Part shown: positions 1 through 7,816 of the stretch, piece after piece | Position numbering within the stretch: position 1 is the stretch's first letter | Layout of the letters: each line of letters starts with the position of its first letter | DNA from: Arthrobacter rhizosphaerae | GTDB taxonomy: Bacteria > Actinomycetota > Actinomycetes > Actinomycetales > Micrococcaceae | NCBI RefSeq assembly: GCF_023062595.1 | Contig: NZ_JALLAN010000025.1 | Coordinates: 1 to 43,515, forward strand | Length of the DNA stretch: 43,515 nt | Reading direction: 5' to 3' | Translations under genes and position numbers: made by a program | Notes under the pieces: model-generated | What the model was told of the DNA's origin: nothing | What the model saw: the letters and a program-made list of their open reading frames with translations, nothing else | The model's database searches: none

Positions 1-69
1 GCATGATTCGATCTCCAGGCCCGGGTGCACAGACCGGATTTCCTCCAGCAGGGCGTAAAACGCCAGGGC
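1..69 (-). pseudogene. alpha-galactosidase (GH36) internal fragment, truncated
   Basis: Read on the minus strand, the first 69 bases encode an uninterrupted 23-residue stretch containing LLEEIR, HPGLEIESC. This matches the GH36 (melibiase) segment that leads into the conserved Cys of the ESCSSGGGR motif, which would continue beyond the window edge. Family enzymes have roughly 500 residues before this point. Here that upstream part is absent: at base 70 the sequence switches to one arm of the palindromic repeat and then to the 3' end of an unrelated DUF559 gene. The gene is therefore broken at its 5' side, or the junction is an assembly error. The family call rests on a short but distinctive motif; the truncation is directly visible. 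Confidence 0.65.
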
Positions 70-98
70 AAAACAGCATCTACTGCTACCTAGTTGGG
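70..98. repeat. half of the 66-bp palindromic repeat (single arm)
   Basis: This 29-bp arm, read on the minus strand, begins CCCAACTAGGTAGCAGTAG and ends in TTTT. It matches the left arm of the complete copy at 17097-17162 base for base, and with base 69 and 68 the match extends two more bases. The partner arm is missing. The outer end overlaps the stop codon of the DUF559 gene (90-92), and the inner end, which is the centre of the palindrome, abuts the alpha-galactosidase fragment. Confidence 0.9.
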
Positions 99-1070
99 TG
101 ACCAGCCGTGATTTATCAACGCCGTTCGAACTTTCGCCACGGCAGACCGCGCACCATTGGCCATATGTCGCTTAGAGAGTCGAACCAGCGTCCATCCAGC
201 ACGGACGAAGTCCTCTTCCCTGGCAATGTCCTTGACGATCTGCGCCGTTTCCGAATGTCCGTCCCCGTCATACTCCACGGCCACAAGGAACTGCGGATAA
301 GCAAGATCCGGTTGACGCACGACGTCGTCACTCAGGACTGCGGGAATGTTCAGTTCCGGTTCGGGCAACCCAGCGCTCTCCAAGGCCAGCCGAAGGCGGG
401 TCTCAGGGGCTGAATCCGCTCCAATGCGCGCTTGTTCAAGGGCAAGACGTGCCTTCTGAATCCCTGGCGTGCCCTTGTGTCTGTCCAGCATGTCGGCCAG
501 TTCATCAAGGGTTGCGTAAGGTTTCGTCCGTCCTTCAAAGTCCGGTCGTGGAAGCCGCACAAGATGATCTGCCACTACTGTCAGTTCGTCGATGCTCATT
601 CGCCTTGCGCAATCCAGCCATGTCCTGGTCCGCGAAGTGACGAGCAGGCCGTGCATGCTGACAATCTCATCTGCAAAGAACTGCCCGCGATGTCCCACGA
701 CTCCGGTGCGTCTCGGGATAGCCACGGTGTCAGGTCGGGAGATGTGGATTCCTGGTTCATCATGCCCCGGATGGAAGCCCGGGAAAGACCAAAGGGAGAA
801 GGCTGTTGCATGGGATGCGGCCGAGAACTCGGTGATCAGAGTGAACGGCCGGACCTGCTCTGAAAGAACGGGAGCGACTTCATTTAAGGGCTGCCTGATC
901 CCACGACTAGGTGCGGCGAGCGAGCGGTGCCGCAAGCGCACTGGCGTGACACCGGCGTCGAGCGCTTCCTGAATCGTAAAGCCTGCGAACCCCAAGTGTT
1001 CCGGCAGCGGCCGGGGAATCTTCATTGCCCTATCGTGGCAAATAGCGCTGGGGTATAGGGAGTTATCCAC
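90..1070 (-). CDS. DUF559 / AbiEi-like protein with Vsr-like endonuclease domain
   Basis: A 326-residue protein of the architecture common in actinobacteria: an N-terminal winged-helix (AbiEi antitoxin-like) region at about 20-60, a middle domain, and a C-terminal DUF559 domain at about 215-320. DUF559 belongs to the PD-(D/E)xK/Vsr-like nuclease fold, and candidate active-site acids are visible: E223 in SAPETR, D255 in QPDLAYP, E266 and D268 in VEYDGD. The start given is a GTG; an ATG at 1025 (MKIPRPLPEHLG) fits the usual family N-terminus at least as well, and neither has a convincing ribosome binding site. The last residues, Pro-Asn-stop, are encoded by the palindromic repeat arm, so the original C-terminus may have been replaced. 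Substrate and biological role are unknown; proteins of this type are often labelled toxin-antitoxin-related without direct proof. Confidence 0.8.
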   Translation of the reverse strand: MDNSLYPSAICHDRAMKIPRPLPEHLGFAGFTIQEALDAGVTPVRLRHRSLAAPSRGIRQPLNEVAPVLSEQVRPFTLITEFSAASHATAFSLWSFPGFHPGHDEPGIHISRPDTVAIPRRTGVVGHRGQFFADEIVSMHGLLVTSRTRTWLDCARRMSIDELTVVADHLVRLPRPDFEGRTKPYATLDELADMLDRHKGTPGIQKARLALEQARIGADSAPETRLRLALESAGLPEPELNIPAVLSDDVVRQPDLAYPQFLVAVEYDGDGHSETAQIVKDIAREEDFVRAGWTLVRLSKRHMANGARSAVAKVRTALINHGWSPN

Positions 1071-1088
1071 AGCCCGATGTCGCGCCAG

Positions 1089-1154
1089 CCCAACTAGGTA
1101 GCAGTAGGTGACGTTTTGAGCGCTGAAAACAGCATCTACTGCTACCTAGTTGGG
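1089..1154. repeat. complete 66-bp palindromic repeat
   Basis: Two arms of about 33 bp, the left starting CCCAACTAGGTAGCAGTAG and the right ending in its exact reverse complement, meet at a central AGCGCT. The outer 19 bp pair perfectly; four mismatches lie further in (GTGACG opposite a sequence complementary to ATGCTG). It sits between the stop of purN (1171) and the start of the DUF559 gene (1070), both on the minus strand. It could form a long RNA hairpin after purN, but no U-tract follows, so it is not a standard intrinsic terminator. Confidence 0.95.
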
Positions 1155-1170
1155 GAAGAAGGCAGAGGCA

Positions 1171-1764
1171 TTAGCCGCGGGGCGCCAATTGGCCGGCCTT
1201 GTGCTCTGCCGCCAGCATGGCCAGGGTCGAGACGAGGAGCCGGCGCTCCACCAGCTTGATGCGCTCGTGCAGGCTCTCCTCGGTATCGGTGTCCTCGATG
1301 GCCACGGCTTCCTGCGCGATGATGGGGCCTGTGTCCACACCGGCGTCGGCCCAGTGCACTGTGCAGCCCGTAACCTTCACGCCGTAGGCCATGGCATCGC
1401 GAACGCCGTGGGCGCCAGGGAAAGCGGGCAGCAGGGCAGGATGGGTGTTGAGGTATTTGCCTTCGAACGCCTCGATGAAGCCAGGGCTCACAATGCGCAT
1501 AAAGCCCGAGGACACCACAACATCCGGGTTGTAGGCGGCGACGGCGTCGGTCAGTGCCGCATTCCATTCAGCACGGTCCGGGTAGGCCTTGAAATCGACC
1601 ACAAAGGTATCGAGGCCGGCTGCGGCTGACCGTTCCACGCCGTAGGTCCCGGGACGATCCGCGCCTACGGCTGCGATCTCGACGTCCAGCCCGCCTGCCT
1701 TGACGGCGTCGATGACTGCCTGGAGGTTGGAGCCAGTGCCGGAAACGAGGACTACGATGCGCAT
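1171..1764 (-). CDS. purN: phosphoribosylglycinamide formyltransferase
   Basis: A 197-residue, full-length GAR transformylase that moves the formyl group of 10-formyltetrahydrofolate onto GAR in de novo purine synthesis. The catalytic triad of the family is present: N106 and H108 in the NTHPALLP motif and D144 in GVDTGP. The N-terminus MRIVVLVSGTGSNL is the usual phosphate-binding start. In many actinobacteria purN is followed by purH and accompanied by a PerM-type membrane protein. Here the PerM-like gene is nearby (2234-3565), but the downstream side holds a palindromic repeat and a DUF559 gene instead of purH. The gene diverges from the membrane-protein gene at 1803 with only 38 bp between starts, so the promoters must overlap. 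Confidence 0.95.
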   Translation of the reverse strand: MRIVVLVSGTGSNLQAVIDAVKAGGLDVEIAAVGADRPGTYGVERSAAAGLDTFVVDFKAYPDRAEWNAALTDAVAAYNPDVVVSSGFMRIVSPGFIEAFEGKYLNTHPALLPAFPGAHGVRDAMAYGVKVTGCTVHWADAGVDTGPIIAQEAVAIEDTDTEESLHERIKLVERRLLVSTLAMLAAEHKAGQLAPRG

Positions 1765-1802
1765 GGCTCTAGCTTAGGGGCCGCTCGCGTAGGCTTGAAA
1801 AC

Positions 1803-2228
1803 ATGAACCCCACACAGGATCCCGGCAGCATGCAGCGCGCCAGGCAACCGCTCAGCGAGGCCGCCCAGGCTTCGCTCGCCAAGACGCACACCCTCTTCCG
1901 CCTTTTTATCGTGGTGGTCCTGGGATCCCTCTTCGTGATCCAGCTGGATATCGCCTACGTTTGGCTGTCGGCCATCCTCACGGCAGCCAGCCTGGCGCTG
2001 GGGATTATCGTGTTGATCCGTGCCATCACGCGGAAGGAGTCCAAGCTGGTGCTGTTCGGGGTCATCACCGGGCTGCTGGTATCCGGTGTCATGGTCCTGG
2101 TGCTCCTTGTGATGGGCGCGTTCTTCAACCAGTTCAGCGACTTCCAGCAGTGCCAGCGCGAGGCTCTGACGCAACGCGCCACCTCTGAATGCCGCACGGA
2201 CCTTGAGAACAGGCTGCCCGGAATGTAA
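1803..2228 (+). CDS. small membrane protein, unknown function
   Basis: A 141-residue protein with a polar N-terminal 30 residues and three hydrophobic segments (about 31-52, 54-72 and 82-108), followed by a polar tail with two Cys residues (QCQREAL, SECRTD) that could form a disulfide outside the membrane. It is divergent from purN and convergent with the PerM-like gene, with only 5 bp between stop codons. I do not recognise a named family. ATG at 1803 is the first in-frame start and has only a weak upstream purine tract. Confidence 0.75.
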   Translation: MNPTQDPGSMQRARQPLSEAAQASLAKTHTLFRLFIVVVLGSLFVIQLDIAYVWLSAILTAASLALGIIVLIRAITRKESKLVLFGVITGLLVSGVMVLVLLVMGAFFNQFSDFQQCQREALTQRATSECRTDLENRLPGM

Positions 2229-2233
2229 AGGCG

Positions 2234-3565
2234 CTAAACAGCGCTTTGCAGGTCTTCTTCCGGCACGTTCTGCTGCCGTTCCAGCCAAGGTCCTGCCGCG
2301 TAACCGATCACGACGCCGGCGCCCACTTCCGCTGCCAGCCAGACTGCCGTCCACATCGGGTCGGGGCCGATGTCCGTGAGGCGTCCGATTCCGACGGAAC
2401 CTCGCGCCAGCCAGGCCAGCACGCCTCCCAGGGCTCCGGCCACGGCACCTATCACAATCCCCAGGGCCAGCGTGGAAACCGTCGCAGTGAACCAACGGGC
2501 CCGGATCTTGATGGCCAGCCACTCATCGAAGTGGTTCTCCCCTGCCCGCAGGAACCACCATCCACCCAGGATCCCCGCAAGTACCGGCACCACCAGGGCG
2601 ACGAACCCGTACTCGAGGTAACCCGAGGGCAATGCGGCGAAAACGGGGATGGACGGCAAGGGACCCACGGCGGTGGCGAGCGGACCGGCCTGCGATCCCG
2701 CCCCGAGGGCGAAGCCCGAGCCTGACGCCCAGGCGAGCGCATACACGGCGAGGTTGGGCAGGTATCCCAGCTGTGCAATAGTGAGCACCGCACCGCCGAT
2801 CGCCCCGGCGTCGAGCCCTTCATACACTGCGATGATCAGGTCCCAATGGATCAGCAGATTCACAGCCAGCAGTGCCGAGGAGAGCGCGAAGGCGGCTATG
2901 ACTGCCACCGTGGCGGCCTTGGCCACCGATGCCACGTACGAGCCCGCCCAGCGTGAATGCTGGCTGGTCCGCGAAATCCAGGCCACGGCGTCGACGCCGA
3001 TCAGCCGGCTCCAGGAACCTGCTTCGCGGCGAGCGCCAACCACCATGCCCAGGGCAAATGGCACAAGCGGTATCAGGGCAGCAAACCAGAGGTTGATGGC
3101 GACGTCCGTGGTGCGGCACACGAAACCGGTCGCTGCTCCGAACGCTCCGTATACCAGCCAGGATCCCAGCAGAGCCTGCCACAACTGGTCCGTATAGGAG
3201 GCCCTGGCGAGGCGGCGTCCCGCGCGCCAGGCGAGCAGGAACGGAATAAGGGTCAGCCCCAAGGGAATCAAGGAGAGCGTCCCTGCGTCCGACTGGCTTG
3301 CCGCAGACCCCTCGATGGTTGTCAGATGCAGCGGCACTCCGTGAATCAACAACCACGCTTGTCCGGCCAGGCGGGCAAGGACCTCGAAACCGGAGTTCTG
3401 GAAGCCGGACGTAGCCCAGGCAGCCACAATCGGTGCAATCACCACCAGCGCTGAAATGATGGCTGCCTGCGCCGATTCGAGCGCTCCCTGCAGCCACAAG
3501 GGCATGGGAAGGCCACGTTCTCCGGTCTGATCAGCGCGCAGTTTCATCGTGTTCCATCGTGCCAT
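2234..3565 (-). CDS. DUF6350 / PerM-like polytopic membrane protein
   Basis: About 443 residues with at least ten hydrophobic segments and almost no soluble domain. Composition and position next to purN match the DUF6350 family; in Mycobacterium tuberculosis the member PerM (Rv0955), which is linked to cell division and persistence, lies beside purN (Rv0956). The reading frame is open back to a TTG at 3607, but an ATG at 3565 has the purine-rich AGGGGGA about 12 bases upstream, so I prefer it. The gene follows the lipoprotein gene ending at 3608 by about 40 bp on the same strand and may be co-transcribed with it. Function here is by family analogy only. Confidence 0.75.
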   Translation of the reverse strand: MARWNTMKLRADQTGERGLPMPLWLQGALESAQAAIISALVVIAPIVAAWATSGFQNSGFEVLARLAGQAWLLIHGVPLHLTTIEGSAASQSDAGTLSLIPLGLTLIPFLLAWRAGRRLARASYTDQLWQALLGSWLVYGAFGAATGFVCRTTDVAINLWFAALIPLVPFALGMVVGARREAGSWSRLIGVDAVAWISRTSQHSRWAGSYVASVAKAATVAVIAAFALSSALLAVNLLIHWDLIIAVYEGLDAGAIGGAVLTIAQLGYLPNLAVYALAWASGSGFALGAGSQAGPLATAVGPLPSIPVFAALPSGYLEYGFVALVVPVLAGILGGWWFLRAGENHFDEWLAIKIRARWFTATVSTLALGIVIGAVAGALGGVLAWLARGSVGIGRLTDIGPDPMWTAVWLAAEVGAGVVIGYAAGPWLERQQNVPEEDLQSAV

Positions 3566-3607
3566 GTACGGGCCGCTTCCCCCTGTTTCGACAGGCACCC
3601 CAGGCAA

Positions 3608-4207
3608 CTACCAGAGTTCGTAATTGTCCACGCTGATCAGGAATCCATGGCCGGTCCGCAGGTGGGCGCACGTGACCGCGCCGGGTGCCCGCTCACACAC
3701 CATATTGCCGACCCGAACCGCCTGGCCGTCTTGCAGCCACGGCCCGGGAAACGCCGGGCCGGCCACGTTCTCGGCCTCCATGGGCGATATTCCGTCACCG
3801 CAGAGTCCGTACTGTGCACCGGCGTCGACCGTTACCGCGGCATAGCCGCCGTGATACTTGCTGTCTCCGCCGCACTGGCTGCGCACATCGTCCGGTCTGG
3901 GCACCACGTCGCTCACCAGGTGGCACGCGGCGGCGTCGGCACTGATGGAACACTGCATATCCTTGTTGCCCGACTGCACCACCACCGGCACGTCCTTCTG
4001 CCAAGGTTGCAGATGCACCTTTTGCAGGAGCTGCTCGGCCCGGTTGATCGACGGCGCCGCCGTACTACCGGCGGGAGCGCCATCAGCAACGCGGAGGGCA
4101 CCCAGCTCGGGAGCGCGGCTTTCCGGCACCGCAACGCTGCATCCGGCAGTGAGCAGCAGCACGGCTGCTGTCAGGATGGTCTTTGCGAGGCGGTTTTGGG
4201 GGCTCAT
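3608..4207 (-). CDS. putative lipoprotein, unknown function
   Basis: A 199-residue protein with a lipoprotein signal peptide: basic N-terminus, hydrophobic core at about 9-20 and the lipobox LTAGC with Cys23. The mature part is soluble and contains six Cys residues (QCS, ACH, SQCGGD, GLCG, VCER, TCAH), suggesting several disulfides on the outer face of the membrane. No enzyme motif is visible and I do not recognise the family. It lies upstream of the PerM-like gene on the same strand, so the two may act together at the envelope; this is inference. Confidence 0.75.
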   Translation of the reverse strand: MSPQNRLAKTILTAAVLLLTAGCSVAVPESRAPELGALRVADGAPAGSTAAPSINRAEQLLQKVHLQPWQKDVPVVVQSGNKDMQCSISADAAACHLVSDVVPRPDDVRSQCGGDSKYHGGYAAVTVDAGAQYGLCGDGISPMEAENVAGPAFPGPWLQDGQAVRVGNMVCERAPGAVTCAHLRTGHGFLISVDNYELW

Positions 4208-4353
4208 GGTGTCCCAAGTCCAGCAGAAGAGGCCGGATCTGTCGCTGGGCAGAAGTACCCATCAGGGGTTCCTAACAGGGCTTCATCCAGCGCTTTTTGC
4301 GTCCACCCGCCGTAAACTTGGAATGTCCGCAAGTCAGTGGTTGGAGGCAGAAA

Positions 4354-4815
4354 ATGACTACCGCATCCCCACATGCTCACGGTATACATTTTGGGCGCAC
4401 AGACGTCCAGAACGTGGGCATGGGTGTTGGTATCCTCTTGATCGTGGTCGGTATCCTGGGCTTTATCCCGGGAGTCACCACGCAGTACGACGAACTAAGG
4501 TTCTTTGGACCTGATTCGAATGCAATGTTCCTTAACCTGTTCCAGGTTTCCATGCTGCTCAATATCGTGCACTTGGTCATCGGCGGAATTGGATTGGGAA
4601 TGTGCCGCAGCGGTATGGGCGCACGGAACTTCCTGATGGGATTTGGTGCGTTGTACATTGTTCTCAGCATTTACGGGCTTAGTGTCGGAGTGGATTCGGC
4701 GGCCAATTTCCTGTCGCTGAACACCCCTGACAACTGGACCTTCATGGTGCTGGGTCTTTTGATGATTGGCGCCGGCTGGATTCTCTCCCGGCATCTGGCC
4801 GAGGACCGCAGGTAA
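4354..4815 (+). CDS. DUF4383 domain membrane protein
   Basis: A 153-residue membrane protein with four hydrophobic segments (about 20-40, 60-82, 88-108 and 122-140) and the family signature of DUF4383 (NLFQVSMLLNIVHLVIGGIGLG). ATG 4354 is preceded by GGAGG at 4343-4347 with good spacing; the open frame reaches further upstream but lacks a ribosome site there. Related proteins are frequent in stress-tolerant actinobacteria, but no biochemical function is established. A strong hairpin terminator lies 83 bp downstream of the stop. Confidence 0.85.
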   Translation: MTTASPHAHGIHFGRTDVQNVGMGVGILLIVVGILGFIPGVTTQYDELRFFGPDSNAMFLNLFQVSMLLNIVHLVIGGIGLGMCRSGMGARNFLMGFGALYIVLSIYGLSVGVDSAANFLSLNTPDNWTFMVLGLLMIGAGWILSRHLAEDRR

Positions 4816-4897
4816 CCCGGATATTCGTAAGCCGGGAATAAGGAGCCGCGAATGAGGAAAGATTCATAGCAATCTGAAATGTTCGTATCTACCGGTT

Positions 4898-4943
4898 GGT
4901 GCAGTTGTTCTGCGATTCCCGCAGACAACTGCACCGACTTTTT
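4898..4943 (+). terminator. rho-independent terminator after DUF4383 gene
   Basis: The left arm 4898-4914 (GGTGCAGTTGTTCTGCG) pairs with 4920-4935, with one bulged T and a five-base loop, and is followed by TTTTT at 4939-4943. This is a complete intrinsic terminator on the plus strand. The rest of 4816-5041 shows no gene. Confidence 0.9.
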
Positions 4944-5041
4944 AATGTCCACGGATAGACTTCCGAATAAGACACTACGAGGGTTATGCAGAGTACTAAA
5001 TCCGCCGCTATCCAAAGCAGATCGAATCCAAGGAGCAAGCC

Positions 5042-5470
5042 ATGATTCCAGAGATCAACTTTTGGGCCGTGCTATTGGCCACGCTTTCGAGCATGGTGGT
5101 GGGCTCCGTCTGGTACACCCCAAAGGTGTTCGGCAATTACTGGATGAAGAAGGCCAACGTCACCCCCAGCGGGAACTCCAAGGATGCCATCCGGCCCATC
5201 GCCATAACCCTGGTCGTCAGCTTCGTGACGGCGTGGGTCCTGGCCGGTTCGGTGGCCATTGCCCAGGATTTCTACGGCGGCAGCTTCCTGGCCAACTCGC
5301 TCATCACCGGGGCGATCCTGTGGGCCGGTTTCACCGCTGCCCGCTTCATTACCCACGATGCCTTCGACAACCGACCCGCCGGGCTGACTGTACTGAACTG
5401 CGCGCACGAACTGGTAACCATCCTGGTCATGGCCCTCATCATCGGACTCTTCGGTATCAGCGGCGCCTGA
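5042..5470 (+). CDS. DUF1761 domain membrane protein
   Basis: A 142-residue protein with four hydrophobic segments and typical DUF1761 features: N-terminal INFWAVLLATLSSMVVGSVWY, then the W-Y-T-P-K-V-F-G turn and a second half beginning IRPIAITLVVSF. AAGGAG lies about eight bases upstream of ATG 5042. It stands alone after the terminator at 4898-4943. Function of the family is unknown. Confidence 0.85.
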   Translation: MIPEINFWAVLLATLSSMVVGSVWYTPKVFGNYWMKKANVTPSGNSKDAIRPIAITLVVSFVTAWVLAGSVAIAQDFYGGSFLANSLITGAILWAGFTAARFITHDAFDNRPAGLTVLNCAHELVTILVMALIIGLFGISGA

Positions 5471-5544
5471 GGGTTCTCCTGTGCGGGCACTCAGCCCATC
5501 GTGTCCCCCTGCCCGTAACCGTGGCGCAGCCGTAAGCTCGTGCC

Positions 5545-6165
5545 ATGGCCAGATTCTTTGATGTTCATCCTGAGGACCCCCAGCCGCGCGCCATCAACCA
5601 GGTGGTGGACATGCTCCGGGGCGGCGGGCTCATCGCCTACCCCACCGACTCCTGCTACGCCCTCGGTGCCCAGCTCGGTAACAAAGAGGCACTGGACCGG
5701 ATCCGTACCATCCGCCAGCTGGACAATAAGCACCACTTCACCCTGGTGTGCAGCGACTTCGCGCAGCTGGGGCAGTTCGTGAACATCGGCAATGATGTCT
5801 TCCGCCAGATCAAAGCCGTGACGCCGGGCAGCTTCACCTTCATTCTGCCGGCCACCAAGGAGGTTCCCCGCCGTCTCCTGCACCCGAAAAAGAAGACCGT
5901 GGGCGTGCGGATCCCGAACCACAGGTTTGTCCACGCACTCCTGGCCGAGCTGGGGGAACCGTTGTTGACCAGCACGCTGCTGCTGCCGGACCAGGAGGAG
6001 CCGCTCACCCAGGGTTGGGAAATCAAGGAACGCCTGGATAACGAAGTTGATGCCGTCATAGATTCCGGCGACTGTGGAACGGAGCCGACGACGGTGGTGG
6101 ACTTTTCGGGAGGAACCGCTGAAGTTGTGCGGCGCGGAGCCGGCGACCCTTCACGGTTCGAATGA
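5545..6165 (+). CDS. YciO/TsaC (Sua5-YrdC) family protein
   Basis: A 206-residue member of the YrdC-like dsRNA-binding/threonylcarbamoyl-AMP synthase fold. The N-terminal nucleotide-binding segment GGLIAYPTDSCYALG (28-41) and the basic KKKTVGVRIPNH segment (115-126) are the family hallmarks; the latter form resembles YciO more than TsaC. True TsaC/Sua5 makes L-threonylcarbamoyladenylate for the t6A modification of tRNA; YciO paralogues are much less clearly assigned, so the exact activity is left open. ATG 5545 starts close after the preceding gene with no clear ribosome site. Confidence 0.8.
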   Translation: MARFFDVHPEDPQPRAINQVVDMLRGGGLIAYPTDSCYALGAQLGNKEALDRIRTIRQLDNKHHFTLVCSDFAQLGQFVNIGNDVFRQIKAVTPGSFTFILPATKEVPRRLLHPKKKTVGVRIPNHRFVHALLAELGEPLLTSTLLLPDQEEPLTQGWEIKERLDNEVDAVIDSGDCGTEPTTVVDFSGGTAEVVRRGAGDPSRFE

Positions 6166-6253
6166 GGGCCCGGCTTCGCTGAGGGGAAGCGTTGAACAGG
6201 GGGCAGAGTTGGATCAGACGCAGCGTTCAATCAGGGCAGCGGAGAGTTGAGCC

Positions 6254-7099
6254 ATGACAGCCGTCATCCTGGCCTGGAATCCGGACCACTGGAACGACTG
6301 GGATTATGAGGCCGTCCGGAAGCAAGTGACCGAAACCGGTCAGTTCCTGCGCAGCTGGAGTGTGGGCGGGCACCTGGACATCCCCATAGGAGCGGACGCC
6401 TGGCTTCTTCTGCAGGGCCGCCCGGGCAGGGGCCTGATCGGTCACGGCAGAGTTCTTTCGGAGCCATACGCCACGGAAGGCGCAGCATCCCTGCACGTCG
6501 ACGTCGCCTTCGACGCCTTCCTCCCGTTCGGTGAACAGATTGCCCCGGAGACACTTGTGGATGCAGTGCCTGGAGTGCGATGGGAGACCGCTTCCGGTTC
6601 GGGGCTCCCCATAGATCCGTCCGAGGAGCTAAGAGTCCGTCTGCTGTGGAGCGAGTTGGGACCGGCGCCCATCGCTGACCCCACCCTTCCCGCGCCTGGG
6701 ACCTATCCGGAAGAGGCCCTCAGCAGGGTCGAGGTGAACCGCTATGAGAGGAACCCGGAAGCACGGAGGGCCTGCCTGGCCCATCACGGCACCACCTGCG
6801 CCGTCTGCGGTTTCTCCTTCGAAATCAAATACGGCGAGATAGGGAAGGACTTCATCCACGTCCATCACATCGTTCCGGTCTCGCAGCTCGCGGCCGACTA
6901 CGAACTGGACCCGGTGACGGATCTGGTTCCGCTTTGTGCCAATTGCCACGCGATGGCCCATCACGGCGTGAGCATCCCCCGTACTGTGGCCGAGCTGCGA
7001 AGGATCATCTCCGGAGCCGGTTTCCTGGCCGGTCAAACCCTCAGCCCCGAGGAAGTCGAAGCGCAGAACGAAGCCCGGCGGATCCTGGGCCCGCCGTAG
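6254..7099 (+). CDS. HNH endonuclease with possible EVE/PUA-like N-terminal domain
   Basis: A 281-residue protein. The C-terminal part is a clear zinc-supported HNH nuclease: CAVC (182-185), HVHHIVP with H204/H205 and CANCHAMAHH (228-237). The N-terminal 110 residues contain AWNPDHWNDWDYEAV, then a segment reminiscent of small-molecule or modified-base readers (WSVGGHLDIPIGADAWLLL, GLIGHGRV). This resembles the EVE/PUA-like domains that are fused to HNH in type IV, modification-dependent restriction enzymes. The N-terminal assignment is inference from pattern only. If right, the protein cuts DNA carrying modified bases. ATG 6254 has GGAGAG at good distance. It is convergent with the CDF gene, separated by a short tandem repeat. 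Confidence 0.75.
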   Translation: MTAVILAWNPDHWNDWDYEAVRKQVTETGQFLRSWSVGGHLDIPIGADAWLLLQGRPGRGLIGHGRVLSEPYATEGAASLHVDVAFDAFLPFGEQIAPETLVDAVPGVRWETASGSGLPIDPSEELRVRLLWSELGPAPIADPTLPAPGTYPEEALSRVEVNRYERNPEARRACLAHHGTTCAVCGFSFEIKYGEIGKDFIHVHHIVPVSQLAADYELDPVTDLVPLCANCHAMAHHGVSIPRTVAELRRIISGAGFLAGQTLSPEEVEAQNEARRILGPP

Positions 7100-7103
7100 C
7101 CCG

Positions 7104-7188
7104 CCCTCCGGGTCGGTGTGCCCTCCGGGTCAGTGTGCGCTCCGGGTCGGTGTGCCCTCCGGGTCAGTGTGCGCTCCGGGTCAGTGTG
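7104..7188. repeat. five-copy 17-bp tandem repeat
   Basis: Five head-to-tail units of 17 bp (consensus CCCTCCGGGTCAGTGTG) fill the space between the HNH gene and the CDF transporter gene. Two alternating variants occur: first base pair CC or CG, and GTCGG or GTCAG. The last unit overlaps the stop codon and final codons of the transporter gene, so the array may have grown out of that gene end. Confidence 0.95.
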
Positions 7189-7816
7189 CGCAGCAGGAGT
7201 CGCCGCGCCAGGCTTCACGGCCTTCCTTGATCGCGACCCCCGCGATGACCAGGGCGGCGATGGGATCGGCCCAGGTCCAGCCGAGGGTGCTGTTCAGGAC
7301 CAGACCGGCCAGCAGGACCGCGGAGAGGTAGGTGCACAGCAGCGTTTGCTTGGAATCGGCCACGGCGGATCTGGATCCAAGTTCCCTGCCCGCACGGCGC
7401 TGGGCCCAGGAAAGCACCGGCATAATAGCCAGGCTCACGGCAGCCAGGACGATGCCCACCGGCGAGTGCTGCGGCTCGGCGAAGCCCAGGAGGCTGCGGA
7501 ACGAATCGACTGCCACGATGACTGCGAGCCCGAAGAACGAGAAGGCAACGAGCCTTAGGGCTGTCTTCTCCCTGGCCTCAGGGTCGGGACCGGCGAACTG
7601 CCACGCGACGGCGGCTGCGGAAAGAACCTCGACTACGGAATCAAGACCGAAGGCCACCAAAGCCGCGGACGAGGCTACCGTTCCCGCACTGATGGCCACC
7701 ACAGCTTCGATGATGTTGTAAGTAATGGTGGCCGCGACGAAGAGCCTGATCCTGCGGGATAGCACGGCCCGGCGCTCCAACGTGGGTGCCGTCGGGTGCA
7801 ATGCCCCGGCGCTCAT
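7181..7816 (-). CDS. cation diffusion facilitator-type metal efflux transporter
   Basis: A 211-residue integral membrane protein with about five to six hydrophobic segments. It has CDF-like features: NIIEAVVAISAG in an early membrane helix, FGLDSVVEVLSA (the D in this segment is a likely metal ligand) and ADSKQT plus DPIAAL later in the chain. It is shorter than classical CDF proteins and lacks their cytoplasmic C-terminal domain. It ends in SCCAH, a possible metal-binding tail. The start ATG 7816 overlaps the stop codon of the upstream regulator gene by one base (TGATG), so translation is probably coupled. With a CmtR-type sensor in front, Cd, Pb or Zn export is the likely task. Confidence 0.85.
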   Translation of the reverse strand: MSAGALHPTAPTLERRAVLSRRIRLFVAATITYNIIEAVVAISAGTVASSAALVAFGLDSVVEVLSAAAVAWQFAGPDPEAREKTALRLVAFSFFGLAVIVAVDSFRSLLGFAEPQHSPVGIVLAAVSLAIMPVLSWAQRRAGRELGSRSAVADSKQTLLCTYLSAVLLAGLVLNSTLGWTWADPIAALVIAGVAIKEGREAWRGDSCCAH

